Shown piece after piece: positions 62,198-64,000 of a stretch of 64,000 bases of DNA. Origin of the DNA: Epilithonimonas lactis (GTDB lineage Bacteria; Bacteroidota; Bacteroidia; Flavobacteriales; Weeksellaceae). The position numbers and the translations under genes are program-made. Positions within the stretch are counted from its first letter, which is position 1, and each line of letters begins with the position of its first letter. The notes under the pieces are model-generated. The model was not told where the DNA came from and did not search any database. It saw only the letters and a list, made by a program, of their open reading frames with translations. The stretch is taken from contig NZ_FOFI01000005.1 in the NCBI RefSeq assembly GCF_900110605.1, positions 255,961 through 319,960 on the forward strand. Direction: 5' to 3'.

Positions 62198-62765
62198 TTG
62201 CTTTTGAGATTGGTGTTTAATTAATATTTTTTTCTCTATTTGTAACTTTTGGTCAATGCTTGATAATAATCCAGCAATATTAATTTGTTCTTCGAGGGCG
62301 GGAATATATATTTTGATTTGTTTAACAATTTCAGCAGATAGATTCCCTTGACCACCTTGTAAATATCTACTTACGATACTCTCCTTTTTGTATGATAAAT
62401 AAGAGTAAATGAAATAATGATTTTGGTCTGATTTTATACAAAGAACAGCTTGGTTTATTGCTCCTCTAATCTTACTAAGTCCTATTTCACCGCTTGTTGC
62501 ACCATACAAAGCATATAAGATATCGCCTACTTCAACGATTTTAGCAGAAGAATTTTTTAATCCTAATTCACTAATGAATTGTTCCGTTTTACCGCAATTT
62601 ATTTCACCTGAACGAATAAATGGAATATTACCATTAAAATACTCCCGTTTAGATGTTAGTGGTGTTCCGCCTGAATAAAATGTTGCTATTTCGCCTAACT
62701 TCTTCACCTCCCATTTCTCAGTGAATTTCTTAAACCTAATTTTCTGCGAATATATTTTTTCACTT
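62171..62765 (-). pseudogene. Silent hsdS half (TRD2b), inverted
   Basis: Minus-strand frame without own start. It reads SLIKGLSEKIYSQKIRFKKF, TEKWEVKKLGEIATFYSGGT, one TRD, and the ending KQYLLQNLFI. Compare LETLIKGLCQKL in the expressed gene: both carry the conserved central segment. After inversion at 61637/62766 this half would follow TRD1 of the expressed hsdS. Confidence 0.82.
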
Positions 62766-62804
62766 AGCCCTTTAATTAGGGATTTTATTTCCTTTGTGAT
62801 TACG
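62766..62804 (+). repeat. Double recombination boundary
   Basis: AGCCCTTTAATTAGGG (62766-62781) is the inverted partner of the hsdS site. The overlapping 34 bases at 62771-62804 (TTTAATTAGGGATTTTATTT onward) recur in inverted order at 63967-64000. Confidence 0.75.
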
Positions 62805-63428
62805 ATTAGTAAGAAATTATTCTTACGTCAATTGAGATTTAAAAATGGAAACAATGAAAACTATATAGATTGGAATACTAAAAAGTTGGGAGAGGTTACA
62901 ACTCTTATAAATAAGAGAAATAAAAATAACGAAAAGCTTCCTGTTTATTCTATAAATAACAAATTAGGATTCGTTCCGCAAAGTGAGCAATTCGAGGGAG
63001 TTGATAGCGAAGATAGAGGCTACGATATTAAATTATACAAAATAATTGCCAAGAACACCTTTGCCTATAATCCAGCAAGAATTAATGTGGGATCTATTGG
63101 CTATAGTGAAAACTTAGAGAATATTATTATCAGTTCATTGTATGTTTGTTTTAAAACAGATAACACCGTAAATGACAACTTTCTATATCAATATCTAAAG
63201 ACAGATTTTTTTAATAGAGAAGTTTTAAAAAATGTTGAAGGAGGAGTAAGAGATTATCTTTTCTACGACAATTTTGCGAGAATTAAATTTGATTTACCTT
63301 GTATTGAAGAGCAAAAAAAGATTGCTGATTACCTTTCGTCTATAGATTCAAAGATTGATATTGAAAGCCAACTATTGCATAAATTTGAAGAACAAAAGAG
63401 ATACTTGTTAGCTAACTTATTTATATAA
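62805..63428 (+). pseudogene. Silent hsdS half (TRD2c), direct
   Basis: Plus-strand half with ISKKLFLRQLRFKNGNNENY, WNTKKLGEVTTLINKRNKNN, one TRD, and ending RYLLANLFI. The frame is open upstream through the 34-bp repeat (DFISFVITISKK) but has no normal start context. Paired with the inverted half at 63421. Confidence 0.8.
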
Positions 63429-63448
63429 ATAAATTAGCTAACAAGTAT
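63401..63448. repeat. Near-perfect palindrome joining two silent hsdS ends
   Basis: 24-bp arms with one mismatch, centred at 63424/63425; both ends code for YLLANLFI. Same design as the palindrome at 62152. Confidence 0.82.
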
Positions 63449-63975
63449 TGTTTCTGCTTAAGTAATAGCGTATGAATTTCAAATTCAGTTTTTATTTTAT
63501 CGTCAATACTTGATAGAAAATCTGCAACATATGTTTGTTGAATATAATTTGGTAATTGCATTTCCATAGGCTCAATTTCGGAGATATAATGCCGTTTGTG
63601 TTCATTTGATGATAGATTTAAAAATGACAAATACTCAAATATAAATTTTAGGTTAACATTTGGTTTCGCTGTCAGTATTTTAATTGCTGAAGATTTTACT
63701 TTGAATAAAAAATTAACAAACTTTATATCCATTGTAAAATCATCGAAAATGATACATTGACCTTTGTCATAAATACCAAATTCTTCATTGGTATATCCTA
63801 ATACAAAAGCTTTATTTGCTGTTAGAACTGGAATTAGTGAAATATCAGATGAATAATCCGTATTTGTTACCAAATATTTAGTTGGCTGTTCATAGTTTAA
63901 AGTATCCTTAACTTGAACATATTCATTTTCTTGATTAAGAATTTGTTCGTATAGTTGATAGCGAAGCGTAATCAC
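63421..63975 (-). pseudogene. Silent hsdS half (TRD2d), inverted
   Basis: Minus-strand half reading FISFVITLRYQLYEQILNQE, one TRD, and ending KQYLLANLFI. The upstream sequence is the 34-bp repeat in inverted order running to the window edge. Probably a silent donor of a further specificity; its 5' context may continue beyond 64000. Confidence 0.75.
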
Positions 63976-64000
63976 AAAGGAAATAAAATCCCTAATTAAA
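63967..64000 (-). repeat. 34-bp inverted repeat copy at the window edge
   Basis: Exact inverted copy of 62771-62804, so the 62.8-64 kb block is a self-contained invertible unit with halves c and d. The repeat may extend past the edge. Confidence 0.82.

Overview
The window is a piece of a flavobacterial (Bacteroidota) chromosome, most like the Chryseobacterium/Epilithonimonas group (family Weeksellaceae). The evidence is the low-GC sequence, the type IX secretion gene porQ next to cmk, the pyrH-frr pair, a glgB-glgA-glgC cluster, TAnnTTTG-type promoter boxes, and strings of VOC/DinB/SRPBCC genes typical of that group. Genus is inferred from gene content only.

Layout. 1-18.1 kb is ordinary chromosome: a TamL-like outer-membrane protein (partial), a TrmH-type RNA methylase, small envelope proteins, cmk, porQ, pyrH, frr, a run of small VOC/DinB/SRPBCC proteins, and glycogen synthesis genes. 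18.3-32.2 kb is the most striking part. A tyrosine recombinase (minus strand) faces away from an array of 14 one-gene units, all on the plus strand, each followed by a ~136-bp imperfect palindrome ending in GTTRRRY-like core sites. In most units the outer arm at the end of the unit is complementary to the unit's own first bases. That is the rule for integron cassettes with attC sites. A flavobacterial promoter sits just upstream of the first junction. The recombinase looks IntI-like at its C-terminus but appears to lack the IntI-specific insertion, so this may be an undescribed integron lineage. Cargo includes SUKH, Imm26-like and DUF4274-like proteins (typical immunity folds), CbrC, AlkB, a WG-repeat protein and a nitronate monooxygenase. 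A second fragment of the same array type lies at 48.8-50.6 kb.

32.3-43.7 kb returns to chromosomal genes: small membrane and secreted proteins, a flippase, an FkbM methyltransferase, glutathione peroxidase, gcvT, an ABC ATPase and a YceI lipoprotein. 43.9-64 kb is an accessory island. It holds a type I restriction-modification system whose specificity gene is a shufflon: hsdR and a tyrosine recombinase with a silent hsdS half at 44-48.5 kb, and hsdM plus one expressed hsdS and three inverted or direct silent half-cassettes bounded by palindromes and inverted repeats at 59.4-64 kb. Between these halves sit the second cassette fragment, a broken IS91-associated recombinase, an XRE regulator with four unknown genes, two excisionase-like HTH genes, a DUF3408 protein, and MobC plus relaxase genes of a mobilizable element with a candidate oriT.

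How the parts work together (inference): the cassette array would be expressed from the promoter at its attI-like end and rearranged by the adjacent recombinase. The R-M island would change DNA specificity by site-specific inversion of hsdS halves, and its Mob genes would let it spread with help from a conjugative element.
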